A DNA stretch of 64,000 bases from Micromonospora sp. MA102 (lineage in GTDB: Bacteria > Actinomycetota > Actinomycetes > Mycobacteriales > Micromonosporaceae): NCBI RefSeq assembly GCF_025460765.1, contig NZ_JAMWEG010000008.1:124001-188000 (forward strand). Direction: 5' to 3'. The notes below the pieces were generated by a model that saw only the letters and a list, made by a program, of their open reading frames with translations, was not told the DNA's origin and did not search any database. The stretch's first letter is position 1, and each line of letters starts with the position of its first letter. A program made the position numbers and the translations under genes. Of this stretch, positions 9,287-17,181 are shown in pieces.

Positions 9287-9297
9287 TGCAAGTTGCA
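9287..9297. promoter_or_regulatory. Palindromic operator-like site TGCAAGTTGCA
   Basis: Perfect 5+1+5 inverted repeat immediately upstream of the 107-aa orphan. TTGCA/TGCAA half-sites are typical of operators for small XRE-type regulators in actinomycetes (general knowledge). The regulator is not in the window. Confidence 0.4.
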
Positions 9298-9353
9298 GAT
9301 CAACCACGCACGTCCGGGTTCGCATATGCCGAACGATCGATGAGCCGGGTCAC

Positions 9354-9364
9354 TGACCAGGTCA
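9354..9364. promoter_or_regulatory. Palindrome TGACCAGGTCA, first copy
   Basis: Perfect 5+1+5 inverted repeat overlapping the stop codon of the small membrane protein gene. A second copy (TGACCTGGTCA) lies at 9797-9807; both are followed by ATCGG. Confidence 0.3.
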
Positions 9365-9694
9365 TCGGCCGGACGTCCGGCCGGGCCGCGCCCGGAGGTG
9401 GTCGTCCAGGCGGCTCTCCACGTGCTTGAGACGGCGCTCCGCGTCGTTGACCGCGTTCCGCAGCGTCCCGCGTCCGTCCGGGTGCAGCTCCGCCTCGATC
9501 CGCCGCAGCCGCTCCGGCACCCCCGGGACGGCGTCGTGGCCCGGTCGGGCCGGCACCCCGTACCAGTCCTGCCGGAACTCCTCGTTCTGCCGGGCCAGGC
9601 GGCGGAGCGGCCGGCTCACTGTCACGGCCAGGGTCAGCGCGCTGAGGATCGCGCCCAGCACCACGCCGGCCGCCGCCCACTGCTCCAGTGTCAT
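9362..9694 (-). CDS. Small membrane protein, phage-type (DUF2746-like)
   Basis: About 110 aa. One transmembrane helix at residues 6-26 (AAAGVVLGAILSALTLAVTV) is followed by a basic stretch and a charged helical tail with ERLRRIEAELHPDGRGTLRNAV and a second coiled segment. That order resembles small phage or actinobacterial holin-like/DUF2746 proteins. The ATG at 9694 with GGGAG upstream is preferred over an upstream in-frame start at 9808. No other phage gene is nearby, so this is a weak family call for an otherwise unknown gene. Confidence 0.6.
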   Translation of the reverse strand: MTLEQWAAAGVVLGAILSALTLAVTVSRPLRRLARQNEEFRQDWYGVPARPGHDAVPGVPERLRRIEAELHPDGRGTLRNAVNDAERRLKHVESRLDDHLRARPGRTSGR

Positions 9695-9796
9695 GCCGAC
9701 CGCTCCCGAGTCCGGTCGAGGCCCCCGTGACCAGGCCGCGAGCGCTGGCCGGGGGGCGACCATTGCTGATGTGCGTGCCCGTTCGAATCCTGCTCG

Positions 9797-9807
9797 TGAC
9801 CTGGTCA
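9797..9807. promoter_or_regulatory. Palindrome TGACCTGGTCA, second copy, in 312-bp gene-free stretch
   Basis: Perfect inverted repeat about 100 bp upstream of the small membrane protein gene, in the gene-free stretch 9695-10006. Apart from this site, motif A and the mce -10 element, nothing else is seen in that stretch. Confidence 0.3.
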
Positions 9808-9976
9808 TCGGGGCATCGCCCGTCCAGCAGGACGTTGGCGCGACGCCCGGCCGCCGCTCGGGCGTACGGAGGATGCGGGCCGGGGCGACCCCGTTCGGGG
9901 TCGGCCGTTCGACCGAGGTTCACGCCGAGAACGTTCCCGCGTGGTCCGTTGGGCGGAGTGAGATGTCCAACTGTCT

Positions 9977-9993
9977 CCCGAACGATCGTTCGG
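9977..9993. promoter_or_regulatory. Operator-like motif A (mce)
   Basis: CCCGAACGATCGTTCGG. The inner 16 bases CCGAACGATCGTTCGG form a perfect palindrome, the most symmetric of the five A sites. It ends 2 nt before the putative -10 (CAGACT, 9995-10000), so it covers the core promoter. Confidence 0.6.
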
Positions 9994-9994
9994 T

Positions 9995-10000
9995 CAGACT
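9995..10000 (+). promoter_or_regulatory. Putative -10 of mce (leaderless)
   Basis: CAGACT followed by exactly 6 nt and the ATG at 10007. There is no purine-rich ribosome site. This geometry predicts transcription starting at or next to the A of ATG. Confidence 0.45.
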
Positions 10001-10006
10001 GGCGCC

Positions 10007-10486
10007 ATGGCTGAGAACTCTCCCGTCGAGCCCGCTGCCGGCCCCCTCACCGACATCGGCCTGCGCCGCATCGACCACGTCGGGATCGCCGTGGCCGACC
10101 TGGATGCCGCGATCGACTTCTACCAGCGCACCTTCGGCATGCGCTGCGTGCACACGGAAACCAACGAGGAGCAGGGCGTACGCGAGGCGATGCTGGCCGT
10201 CGGGCCGACCGCCGAGGGCGGCTGCGTGCAGCTGCTCGCACCGCTGTCGCCGTCCTCGACGATCGCCAGGTTCCTGGACCGCAACGGGCCGGGCGTGCAG
10301 CAGGTCGCCTACACGGTGACCGACATCGACGCGGCCTGCGCGGCGCTGCGCGAGCGCGGCGTGCGGCTGCTCTACGAGAAGCCGAAGCGGGGCACCGCCG
10401 ACTCGCGGATCAACTTCGTGCACCCGAAGGACGCCGGCGGCGTCCTGGTCGAGCTGGTCGAGCCGGCCGCCGGCGGCGGCCACTGA
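10007..10486 (+). CDS. mce: Methylmalonyl/ethylmalonyl-CoA epimerase (VOC family)
   Basis: 159 aa with two VOC (glyoxalase-fold) modules. It epimerises the C2 centre of methylmalonyl-CoA and ethylmalonyl-CoA, linking Ccr/propionyl-CoA carboxylase products to the mutases. Visible features: IDHVGIAV with metal-type His at residue 24, NEEQGVREAML, and the C-terminal HPKDAGGVLVELVEP with the conserved Glu. At residues 98-99 the sequence is GVQQVAY, where classical epimerases have GVHHIAF, so a usual metal-ligand His is Gln. Apparently leaderless and under motif A. It stands between the thiolase-meaB unit and ccr. Confidence 0.9.
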   Translation: MAENSPVEPAAGPLTDIGLRRIDHVGIAVADLDAAIDFYQRTFGMRCVHTETNEEQGVREAMLAVGPTAEGGCVQLLAPLSPSSTIARFLDRNGPGVQQVAYTVTDIDAACAALRERGVRLLYEKPKRGTADSRINFVHPKDAGGVLVELVEPAAGGGH

Positions 10487-10500
10487 GCAGCGCGGAGGGG

Positions 10501-10564
10501 CTCCGGCCGAGGTGGCCGGAGCCCGTTCCTACTACCTGGGAAACCGCGCGGCACTGCGCGGTTT
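10501..10564 (+). terminator. Tandem hairpins after mce
   Basis: First stem CTCCGGCC (10501-10508) with GGCCGGAG (10514-10521), loop 5. Second stem AAACCGCGC (10541-10549) with GCGCGGTTT (10556-10564), loop 6. Both are perfect and lie just beyond the stop. There is no long T-tract. Confidence 0.65.
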
Positions 10565-10630
10565 CACGTTCCCACGGACACCTCCACGCATCGGCGGATG
10601 CAGTTTTTCACAGAGGACTTCCCGCCCTAG

Positions 10631-10646
10631 CTACCGTTCAGTAACG
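10631..10646. promoter_or_regulatory. Operator-like motif B (ccr)
   Basis: CTACCGTTCAGTAACG. Thirteen bases (TACCGTTCAGTAA) are identical to the site before ecm, 20 kb away. A TANNNT hexamer (TAACGT, 10642-10647) overlaps it, giving a predicted leader of about 120 nt. Confidence 0.6.
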
Positions 10647-10776
10647 TCCGGGCCCACAGGAGTGCGACCGGTGCCGGATGTGTCGATTGCCGACATGGCG
10701 GTCCCGTCGCACCGGCGCCGACGATGGCAGCACCCCTGCCCGCCCGGTGCGGGTGCGCGACGAACGGGAGGTCACC

Positions 10777-12132
10777 GTGCAGGACATCCTCGAAGCAATC
10801 ATGGCGGCGGAGGGCTCCGCGCAGCCGGAGAGGGAACTCGCCGGCATCGCCGGCCTGCCGGTACCGGAGACCTACCGGGGTGTGGTGGTCCGCGCCGAGG
10901 ACACCCGGATGTTCGACGGCATGGCCACCCGGGACAAGGACCCGCGCAAGGCGCTGCACGTCCAGGAGGTGCCGGTCCCCGAGCTGGGCCCGGGCGAGGC
11001 GCTGGTGGCCGTCATGGCCAGCGCCATCAACTACAACACGGTGTGGACCAGCATCTTCGAGCCGCTGCCCACCTTCAAGTTCCTCCAGCGCTACGGCCGG
11101 CTCTCCGAGCTGACCCGCCGGCACGACCTGCCGTACCACGTGGTCGGGTCGGACGCGGCCGGCGTGGTGCTGCGGACCGGGCCGGGCGTGACCCGGTGGA
11201 AGGCGGGCGACGAGGTGGTCGCGCACTGCCTCTCCGTCGAGCTGGAGGACGCCGCCGGCCACGACGACACCATGCTCGACCCGCAGCAGCGCATCTGGGG
11301 CTTCGAGACCAACTTCGGCGGGCTGGCCGAGCTGGCCGTGGTCAAGGCCAACCAGCTCATGCCGAAGCCGCGCCACCTGAGCTGGGAGGAGGCCGCCAGC
11401 CCGGGTCTGGTCAACTCCACGGCGTACCGGCAGCTCGTGTCCCACCACGGCGCGAACATGAAGCAGGGCGACGTGGTGCTGATCTGGGGCGCCTCCGGCG
11501 GCCTGGGCGGCTACGCCACCCAGATGGCGCTGGGCGGCGGCGCCATCCCGGTCTGCGTGGTCTCCTCGCCCGAGAAGGCCGAGCTGTGCCGGAAGATGGG
11601 CGCCGAGCTGGTCATCGACCGCACGGCCGAGGGCTTCCGGTTCTGGAAGGACGAGGAGACCCAGGACCAGGACGAGTGGCGCCGCTTCGGGGAACGCATC
11701 CGCGAGCTGACCGGTGGCGAGGACCCGGACATCGTCTTCGAGCACCCCGGCCGGGAGACCTTCGGCGCGAGCGTCTACGTCGCCAAGAAGGGCGGCACCA
11801 TCGTCACCTGCGCCTCGACGAGCGGCTACCTGCACCAGTACGACAACCGCTACCTGTGGATGCACCTCAAGCGGATCGTCGGCAGCCACTTCGCCAACTA
11901 CCACGAGGCGTGGCAGGCCAACCGGCTCGTGGCGCTCGGCAAGGTGCACCCGACCGTGTCGAAGACCTACCCGCTGGAGCAGACCGGCGAGGCCGCGTAC
12001 GAGGTGCACCGCAACGCGCACCAGGGCAAGGTCGGCGTGCGCTGCCTGGCGCCCGCCGACGGTCTCGGCGTCCGGGACACCGAGCTGCGCGCCCGGCACG
12101 AAACCGCGATCAACCGGTTCCGCGGGCACTGA
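10777..12132 (+). CDS. ccr: Crotonyl-CoA carboxylase/reductase
   Basis: 451 aa, normal for the family (MDR superfamily). It reductively carboxylates crotonyl-CoA with NADPH and CO2 to (2S)-ethylmalonyl-CoA, the key step of the ethylmalonyl-CoA pathway and a source of polyketide extender units. Visible: the N-terminal VPVPELGPGEALVAVMASAINYNTVW, WGFETNFGGLAEL with the Phe-Glu pair tied to CO2 binding, and the Rossmann loop GASGGLGGYATQMA. An in-frame start at 10678 is possible, but the GTG at 10777 follows GGGAGG at ideal spacing and starts with the family's QDILEAI helix. It has motif B upstream and a strong terminator after. Confidence 0.96.
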   Translation: MQDILEAIMAAEGSAQPERELAGIAGLPVPETYRGVVVRAEDTRMFDGMATRDKDPRKALHVQEVPVPELGPGEALVAVMASAINYNTVWTSIFEPLPTFKFLQRYGRLSELTRRHDLPYHVVGSDAAGVVLRTGPGVTRWKAGDEVVAHCLSVELEDAAGHDDTMLDPQQRIWGFETNFGGLAELAVVKANQLMPKPRHLSWEEAASPGLVNSTAYRQLVSHHGANMKQGDVVLIWGASGGLGGYATQMALGGGAIPVCVVSSPEKAELCRKMGAELVIDRTAEGFRFWKDEETQDQDEWRRFGERIRELTGGEDPDIVFEHPGRETFGASVYVAKKGGTIVTCASTSGYLHQYDNRYLWMHLKRIVGSHFANYHEAWQANRLVALGKVHPTVSKTYPLEQTGEAAYEVHRNAHQGKVGVRCLAPADGLGVRDTELRARHETAINRFRGH

Positions 12133-12185
12133 CCGTCGGCATTGCCTTTCCGGTAGGCCGCAACACCATTCGACTGCCGTACGAC

Positions 12186-12218
12186 AAAGGGCCGCGGGCG
12201 CCGACCCGCGGCCCTTTT
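12186..12218 (+). terminator. Rho-independent terminator of ccr
   Basis: AAAGGGCCGCGGG (12186-12198), loop CGCCGA, CCCGCGGCCCTTTT (12205-12218): a perfect GC stem followed by a T run. Confidence 0.9.
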
Positions 12219-12375
12219 CGCGCCCTTCCCGCGGGGTCGCCCGACCCGCCCGGGACCTGCCAAGATCGCCAGTTGGTCCGGTCCCGGCACGCGGCGAAGT
12301 TGACCATGTAAACAGGACACGAAAGGTGCTGACCGCTCTTGCGAAGCACCCTGGGGCGTCTGCGAGTATGTCCCA

Positions 12376-13632
12376 ATGCCCCAGCAGCAGTCCTCCCCTC
12401 TTGCGTTCTTCGATAACGCGAACTCACAGCCCGATTTCACCGTCGGCCTGCGTGGTTACAACACCAACCAGGTCGACGACTTCATCGGCCGGCTGACCGC
12501 CGCCCTGAGCCAGTCCGAGCAGGCCCGCGCCGAGGCCGAGCAGCGGATGAACGACGCGCAGCGCCGGCTGCGCCAGGCCGAGCAGCGCCAGGGCGCGCTC
12601 GAGCAGAAGCTCACCGAGACCAACAAGCAGCTCGAGGAGAACAGCCGGCCGACGCTCTCCGGCCTGGGCACCCGCGTCGAGCAGATCCTCCGGCTCGCCG
12701 AGGAGCAGGCCAACGACCACCGCAACGAGGCCAAGCGCGAGTCGGAGGGCATCCTCTCCGCCGCCCGCCTCGAGGCGCGGGAGATCACCGACAAGGCGCG
12801 CGCCGAGGCGGCCGCCATGAAGGCCTCCGCCGAGCGCGAGGCCGGCAGCGTCCGCACCGCCGCCGAGCGGGAGGCCGCCGAGGTCCGGGTGCAGGCCCGC
12901 CGCGAGGCCGACACCCTGCGCGCCGACGCCGACCGGGAGACCAAGCAGCTCCGCACGGTCACCGCCCACGAGGTGGCCGAGCTGAAGTCCACGGTCGAGC
13001 GCGAGGTCGCCACCCTGCGCGCCACCGCCGAGCGGGAGATCACCCAGCAGCGGGCGAAGGCCGCACGCGAGGCCGAGGAGAAGCGGGCCGAGGCCACCAA
13101 GCTGCTCACCGACGCGCGGGACAAGCGCGACAAGGACCTCCAGGCGCTGGAACTCCAGCTCGCCGAGCGGCGCGAGAAGGCCGAGCGCGAGGAGTCGGAG
13201 CGGCACGCCGCCCAGGTCGCGCAGACCCAGAAGCTGGTCAGCGAGGCCGAGCAGCGCGCCCGTGCCGCCCAGGAGCGGGCCAAGGAGATCGAGCAGCGGG
13301 CCGAGGCCCGCCGGGTCGAGTCCGAGCGCACCGCCACCGACACGGTCGAGAAGGCCAAGGCGCTGGCCGACAAGACGGTGTCCGAGGCGAGGGCCGAGGC
13401 GCAGCGACTGCTCAGCGAGGCCCGCACCGAGGCCGAGCTGACCACCCAGGCGGCCCGCCGCGAGGTCGAGGACCTCACCCGGCAGAAGGACGCGGTCACC
13501 TCGCAGCTCGGGCAGATGCTCTCCGGTCTCGCCGGCATCGTGCCGGGCGTGCCGGCGGCGGCCGCCAACAAGCCGGAGGCGCCGAAGGCCGACGGCACCG
13601 ACAAGAAGGTCACGGCCGAGTCGGCCAGCTGA
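12376..13632 (+). CDS. DivIVA-like N-terminus coiled-coil protein (FilP-type)
   Basis: 418 aa. Residues about 12-40 (FFDNANSQPDFTVGLRGYNTNQ and following VDDFI) match the short DivIVA-like targeting segment. The remainder to about residue 375 is nearly continuous charged coiled coil rich in Ala/Glu/Arg. The tail is Ala/Pro/Lys-rich. Streptomyces carries filP and scy in the same place, beside the methylmalonyl-CoA epimerase, where the proteins form a polar cytoskeletal complex with DivIVA that controls hyphal tip growth (established knowledge). This protein probably does the same job. It has no clear ribosome site. A long imperfect hairpin (13665-13704) follows. Confidence 0.8.
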   Translation: MPQQQSSPLAFFDNANSQPDFTVGLRGYNTNQVDDFIGRLTAALSQSEQARAEAEQRMNDAQRRLRQAEQRQGALEQKLTETNKQLEENSRPTLSGLGTRVEQILRLAEEQANDHRNEAKRESEGILSAARLEAREITDKARAEAAAMKASAEREAGSVRTAAEREAAEVRVQARREADTLRADADRETKQLRTVTAHEVAELKSTVEREVATLRATAEREITQQRAKAAREAEEKRAEATKLLTDARDKRDKDLQALELQLAERREKAEREESERHAAQVAQTQKLVSEAEQRARAAQERAKEIEQRAEARRVESERTATDTVEKAKALADKTVSEARAEAQRLLSEARTEAELTTQAARREVEDLTRQKDAVTSQLGQMLSGLAGIVPGVPAAAANKPEAPKADGTDKKVTAESAS

Positions 13633-13664
13633 CCCCCACCACCCGCTGACGGGGCATGAGCCGC

Positions 13665-13704
13665 GGCGCGGGGTGACACCGGGTGACCGGTGCCGCCCCG
13701 CGCC
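13665..13704 (+). terminator. Hairpin after the FilP-type gene
   Basis: Eighteen-bp stem (13665-13682 with 13687-13704, loop GTGA) with one G-T type pairing and one mismatch. It is GC-rich without a T-tract, 33 nt past the stop codon. Confidence 0.6.
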
Positions 13705-13805
13705 GTCATGCTTTCCCGTCCGTTTCGCCTGTTCAGTGAAGTGCACCTCCCAACAGGGGCGTCCGTATCGCCCCAGCAGGGCCGGATGCGTGTGAGGATG
13801 GGGGC

Positions 13806-15791
13806 ATGTCGCACGGCGAGGAACTGTTCGCCCTCGGCGGGGACGTGACCACGGAGCCCAGCTTCGAGTCCGCTCTGCGGGGGTACGACAAACGACAGGT
13901 CGACCGTTACGTCGCTCGTGCGGAGCACGAGATCTCCGCGCTGACGACCGAGCGGGAACAGGCGTACACCCAGATCCACAAGCTGGCCGGCCAGGTCGAG
14001 GTGCTGCAACGCGACCTCGCCCAGGTACGCAAGCAGGTGGGTGTGGTGGACCGCGCCTCGTTCCGGCACCTCGGTCCCCGGGTCGAGCAGATCCTCACCA
14101 TGGCCGAGGAACAGGCCGACGACATCCTGGCCGCCGCCAACGAGGAGATCGAGGCCCGCCGGGCGGCCGCCGAGCACATCATCGAGGAGGCCCGGGAGCA
14201 GGCCGCCCAGGCCCTCAAGGACTTCGAGATCGCCCTCGCCGCCCGCCGGGCCGAGGAGGAGCGGCACACCGCCGCCCGCAAGGCCGAGGCGGAGGCCACC
14301 CTCTCCGCGGCCCAGGCCGAGGCCGAGAAGCTGCGCAAGACCGCCCAGGACGCGCTGGCCAAGGCGCAGCAGGAGGCCACCCAGCTCCGGGACACCGCCA
14401 AGGAGATCCACGCCCGCGCCCAGCAGGAGTCGAGCCGGCTGCGCGAGGCGGCCAAGGAGGCGCTCGCCAAGGCCCAGCAGGAGGCCACCCAGCTCCGCGA
14501 GGCGGCCAAGGAGGTGCACGCCAAGGCCCAGCAGGAGGCCAAGCGGCTCACCGACTCCGCCGCCGAGGCCGGCCGGGCCACCCACGCCAAGGCGCTCGCC
14601 GAGGCCAAGAAGATCGTCGACGACGCGGAGGAGGCCGCGAAGGTCACCCGCGGCCGGGCCCGGACCGAGGCCAACCGGCTCACCACCGAGGCCACCGAGG
14701 CCGGCAAGCGCAACCGCGCCGAGGTCGACGCGTACGTGCAGCGGATGCGGAACGAGACCGAGGCGTACGTCCAGCAGGCCCGCGCGCAGACCCAGCAGGA
14801 GCTGGGCGCCTGGCGGGCCGGCGTGGAGAAGGAGGTCAAGGCCCGGCAGGAGACGGTGGGGAAGGAGCTGGCCCAGCGCCGCGCCACCGCCGAGCAGGAG
14901 TTCGCCAAGCGCCGCGACGAGCTGGACAAGCAGCACACCAGGCGGCAGGACGAGCTGGAGAAGACGTACACGGCCCGGCGCGCGGAGATCGAGCAGGGCG
15001 CGGCGGAGCTCCGGCAGGCCGCCGAGCAGGACGCGCTCACCATGCGCCAGCGGGCCGAGGAGGAGGCCGCCGAGCTGCTGCGCCGGGCCGAGGAGGACGC
15101 CGCCGGCAGGCGCCGCAAGGCCGACGAGCACGTGGCCGCCTCGCGGCGGCAGTTCGAGGAGTACGCGGCCACCACCCAGCAGCACCTGGCCACCACCCAG
15201 CAGCACCTCGCGGCCACCCAGCAGGAGGTGGCCGCCGGCCGGCAGCAGCTCGCCCAGGTGATGCTGGAGATCGCCAACGCCCAGCAGGAGCTGGCCGACC
15301 TTCGCACGGAGACCTGGAAGTCCCGGCAGGAGTCCGACGACCTCCAGCGCCGGCTCGCCGAGCTGCACACGGAGGCCGGGCCGGCCGGCCTCGCCACCAC
15401 TCCCGTCGACCCGGCCGAGCTGGCCACCGCCGCGGGCGGCCGCGGCGCGAACGGCACGCCGGCGGACGACCGGGCCCCGGTCCCCGCCACCGCCAAGGGC
15501 ACCGCGACGGTCTCCCCCGACGGCGGCGCTCCCGCCGAGGCCGCCGGGGAGCCGGCGGCGGACGGCGCGAAGGCCCGTCCGGTCGCCGAACCCGTGACCA
15601 CCGTGGACGGTTCCGAGGCCAGCGCCGGTGTGGAGGGTGAGCCGACCGTGGCCGCCGTGCCCGGCGAGGGCGGCCGGGGCGCCACCCCCACGAAGATCAC
15701 CAGCACCGGCGAGAACGGCAAGCGCCCGTCCAAGCCGACCACCGACGAGCGCAGCGCCAAGCCGAGCGCCGTCACCGTCGACAAGGACTGA
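13806..15791 (+). CDS. Scy-type polarity coiled-coil protein with 18-residue repeats
   Basis: 661 aa. The N-terminal segment PSFESALRGYDKRQVDRYVAR is DivIVA-like and parallels the preceding gene's TVGLRGYNTNQVDDFI. A coiled coil runs from about residue 30 to 520. Four exact-length 18-residue repeats occupy residues 183-254 (each like ALAKAQQEATQLREAAKE). Residues about 540-661 are low-complexity Ala/Pro/Thr/Gly. By position and build this is the Scy-like partner of the FilP-type protein, a scaffold for polar growth, but it is half the length of Streptomyces Scy. GAGGATGGGGGC precedes the ATG. Confidence 0.8.
   Translation: MSHGEELFALGGDVTTEPSFESALRGYDKRQVDRYVARAEHEISALTTEREQAYTQIHKLAGQVEVLQRDLAQVRKQVGVVDRASFRHLGPRVEQILTMAEEQADDILAAANEEIEARRAAAEHIIEEAREQAAQALKDFEIALAARRAEEERHTAARKAEAEATLSAAQAEAEKLRKTAQDALAKAQQEATQLRDTAKEIHARAQQESSRLREAAKEALAKAQQEATQLREAAKEVHAKAQQEAKRLTDSAAEAGRATHAKALAEAKKIVDDAEEAAKVTRGRARTEANRLTTEATEAGKRNRAEVDAYVQRMRNETEAYVQQARAQTQQELGAWRAGVEKEVKARQETVGKELAQRRATAEQEFAKRRDELDKQHTRRQDELEKTYTARRAEIEQGAAELRQAAEQDALTMRQRAEEEAAELLRRAEEDAAGRRRKADEHVAASRRQFEEYAATTQQHLATTQQHLAATQQEVAAGRQQLAQVMLEIANAQQELADLRTETWKSRQESDDLQRRLAELHTEAGPAGLATTPVDPAELATAAGGRGANGTPADDRAPVPATAKGTATVSPDGGAPAEAAGEPAADGAKARPVAEPVTTVDGSEASAGVEGEPTVAAVPGEGGRGATPTKITSTGENGKRPSKPTTDERSAKPSAVTVDKD
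14352..14567 (+). repeat. Four tandem 54-bp coding repeats (18 residues each)
   Basis: Units at 14352-14405, 14406-14459, 14460-14513 and 14514-14567. Units 1 and 3 are nearly identical in protein (ALAKAQQEATQLR…AAKE). Units 2 and 4 begin IHARAQQES / VHAKAQQEA. The 1-3 / 2-4 pattern suggests duplication of a 108-bp pair. Confidence 0.85.
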
Positions 15792-15993
15792 CCCGGGCCG
15801 GTCCCCCGGTCGCCAGCCCGCCGGCGGCTCACCCCGCCGGAGCGGCGGGATCGAGGCGGAGGGGATGGTCGGGGCGGGCGTCGACCGATAGCCTGCCGGG
15901 TGCAGGGGCCGCGCCACCGAGGATCTCCTCCGGTGCGCACGGTCCGCCGCAGGGGCGCTCCGCCGGGCCGGAGCGGGAGCCGGGGAGGCACGG

Positions 15994-17178
15994 GTGTCGC
16001 AGGAGGGATCCGCCGGCCCGGGCGACGACCGGCCCGACCCGTCGCGCCCCGAACCCGGCCCCGCCCTGACCGGCAAGCCCCCGCTGGCCGAGGTCGGCGC
16101 GGAGACCGAGCCGACCGAGTTCGAGCCGAGCGGACGCTTCGGCGTGCCGGGCCGCCCGTTGCGGCGCAGCAGCTTCCTGATCGGCTTCACCGGGGCGCTC
16201 GGCGTGCTCCTGGCGTACGCGGTCTTCCTGGGCGTACGCAACTCGGCCGGCATCCTGGTCCTGGTGGTGATCGCGCTCTTCCTCGCCGTCGGCCTGCACC
16301 CGGCCGTGGTGCGCCTGCGCGGCTGGGGGGTGCCGCAGGGGCTGGCCGTGACGGTGGTGACGCTGACCGTCGTACTGCTGATCGTCGGCGGGCTGCTGGC
16401 GCTGGTGCCGCCGGTGGTGACCCAGTCCGGGCAGTTCATCGACCACCTGCCCGGCTACGTCGACGAGCTGCGCCGCAACCCCACCGTCAACGACTTCGTC
16501 GAGCGCTACGACGTGATGCAGCGCGTCCAGTCGGCGGCGAACGCGGACACCATCGGCCGGGCCCTCGGCGGCGTGCTGGGCGGGGCGCAGCTCATCTTCG
16601 GCACCATCTTCCGGGCGCTGACCGTGCTGGTGCTGACGATCTACTTCCTGGCCTACTTCAACAAGCTGCGCGACCTCGGGTACGCGCTGGTGCCCCGCAC
16701 CCGCCGGGAGCGGGTCCGGCTCATCGGCGACGAGATCCTGGCGCGGGTCGGCGCGTACATGGTCGGTGCGCTGGCCATCGCGGTGCTGGCCGGGGCGAGC
16801 ACCTTCGTGTTCGCGCTGGTGGTCGGGCTGCCGTACCCCTTCGCCCTGGCCGTGGTGGTCGCGGTGACCGACCTGATCCCGCAGATCGGGGCGACCCTGG
16901 GCGCCGTGGTGGTGACCCTGGTCGGGCTCGCCACCGACCTGCCCGTCGGCATCGCCTGCCTGGTGTTCTTCCTGATCTACCAGCAGGTCGAGAACTACCT
17001 GATCTACCCGAAGATCATGCGCCGGGCGGTCTCCGTCAACGAGGTGGCCGCGCTCCTGGCCGCTCTGCTCGGGGTGTCGCTGCTGGGCGTGGTCGGCGCG
17101 CTGATCGCCATCCCCACGGTGGCCGCGCTCCAGCTCATCCTGCGCGAGGTGGTGCTGCCGCGGCAGGAGTCCCGCTGA
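15994..17178 (+). CDS. AI-2E family transporter (multi-pass permease)
   Basis: 394 aa. A hydrophilic acidic N-terminus (1-55) precedes about eight membrane segments. Family landmarks include VALFLAVGLHPAVVRLRGWGVPQGLAVT near the start, a soluble middle (residues about 150-205), and the C-terminal GATLGAVVVTLVGLATDLPVGIA followed by YQQVENYLIYPKIM. Members export small molecules or act as Na+/H+ antiporters; the substrate here is unknown. The GTG at 15994 follows GGGGAGG at 6-nt spacing. It converges on the next gene with a 3-nt gap. Confidence 0.88.
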   Translation: MSQEGSAGPGDDRPDPSRPEPGPALTGKPPLAEVGAETEPTEFEPSGRFGVPGRPLRRSSFLIGFTGALGVLLAYAVFLGVRNSAGILVLVVIALFLAVGLHPAVVRLRGWGVPQGLAVTVVTLTVVLLIVGGLLALVPPVVTQSGQFIDHLPGYVDELRRNPTVNDFVERYDVMQRVQSAANADTIGRALGGVLGGAQLIFGTIFRALTVLVLTIYFLAYFNKLRDLGYALVPRTRRERVRLIGDEILARVGAYMVGALAIAVLAGASTFVFALVVGLPYPFALAVVVAVTDLIPQIGATLGAVVVTLVGLATDLPVGIACLVFFLIYQQVENYLIYPKIMRRAVSVNEVAALLAALLGVSLLGVVGALIAIPTVAALQLILREVVLPRQESR

Positions 17179-17181
17179 CCG

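Noticed and set aside
9331..9346. GAACGATCGATGAGCC, resembling half of motif A
   Set aside because: Only the left half matches and the site is not in front of an acyl-CoA gene.
10512..12311. Long plus-strand open frame overlapping ccr
   Set aside because: It is a shifted frame of ccr with Arg/Gly/Ala-rich meaningless translation; ccr in its own frame is unambiguous.
12456..16439. A 1327-codon open frame on the minus strand
   Set aside because: It is antisense to the two coiled-coil genes and part of the transporter gene. Its composition (runs of Ser/Arg/Ala) follows from the mirrored codon bias, and it has no recognisable domain.
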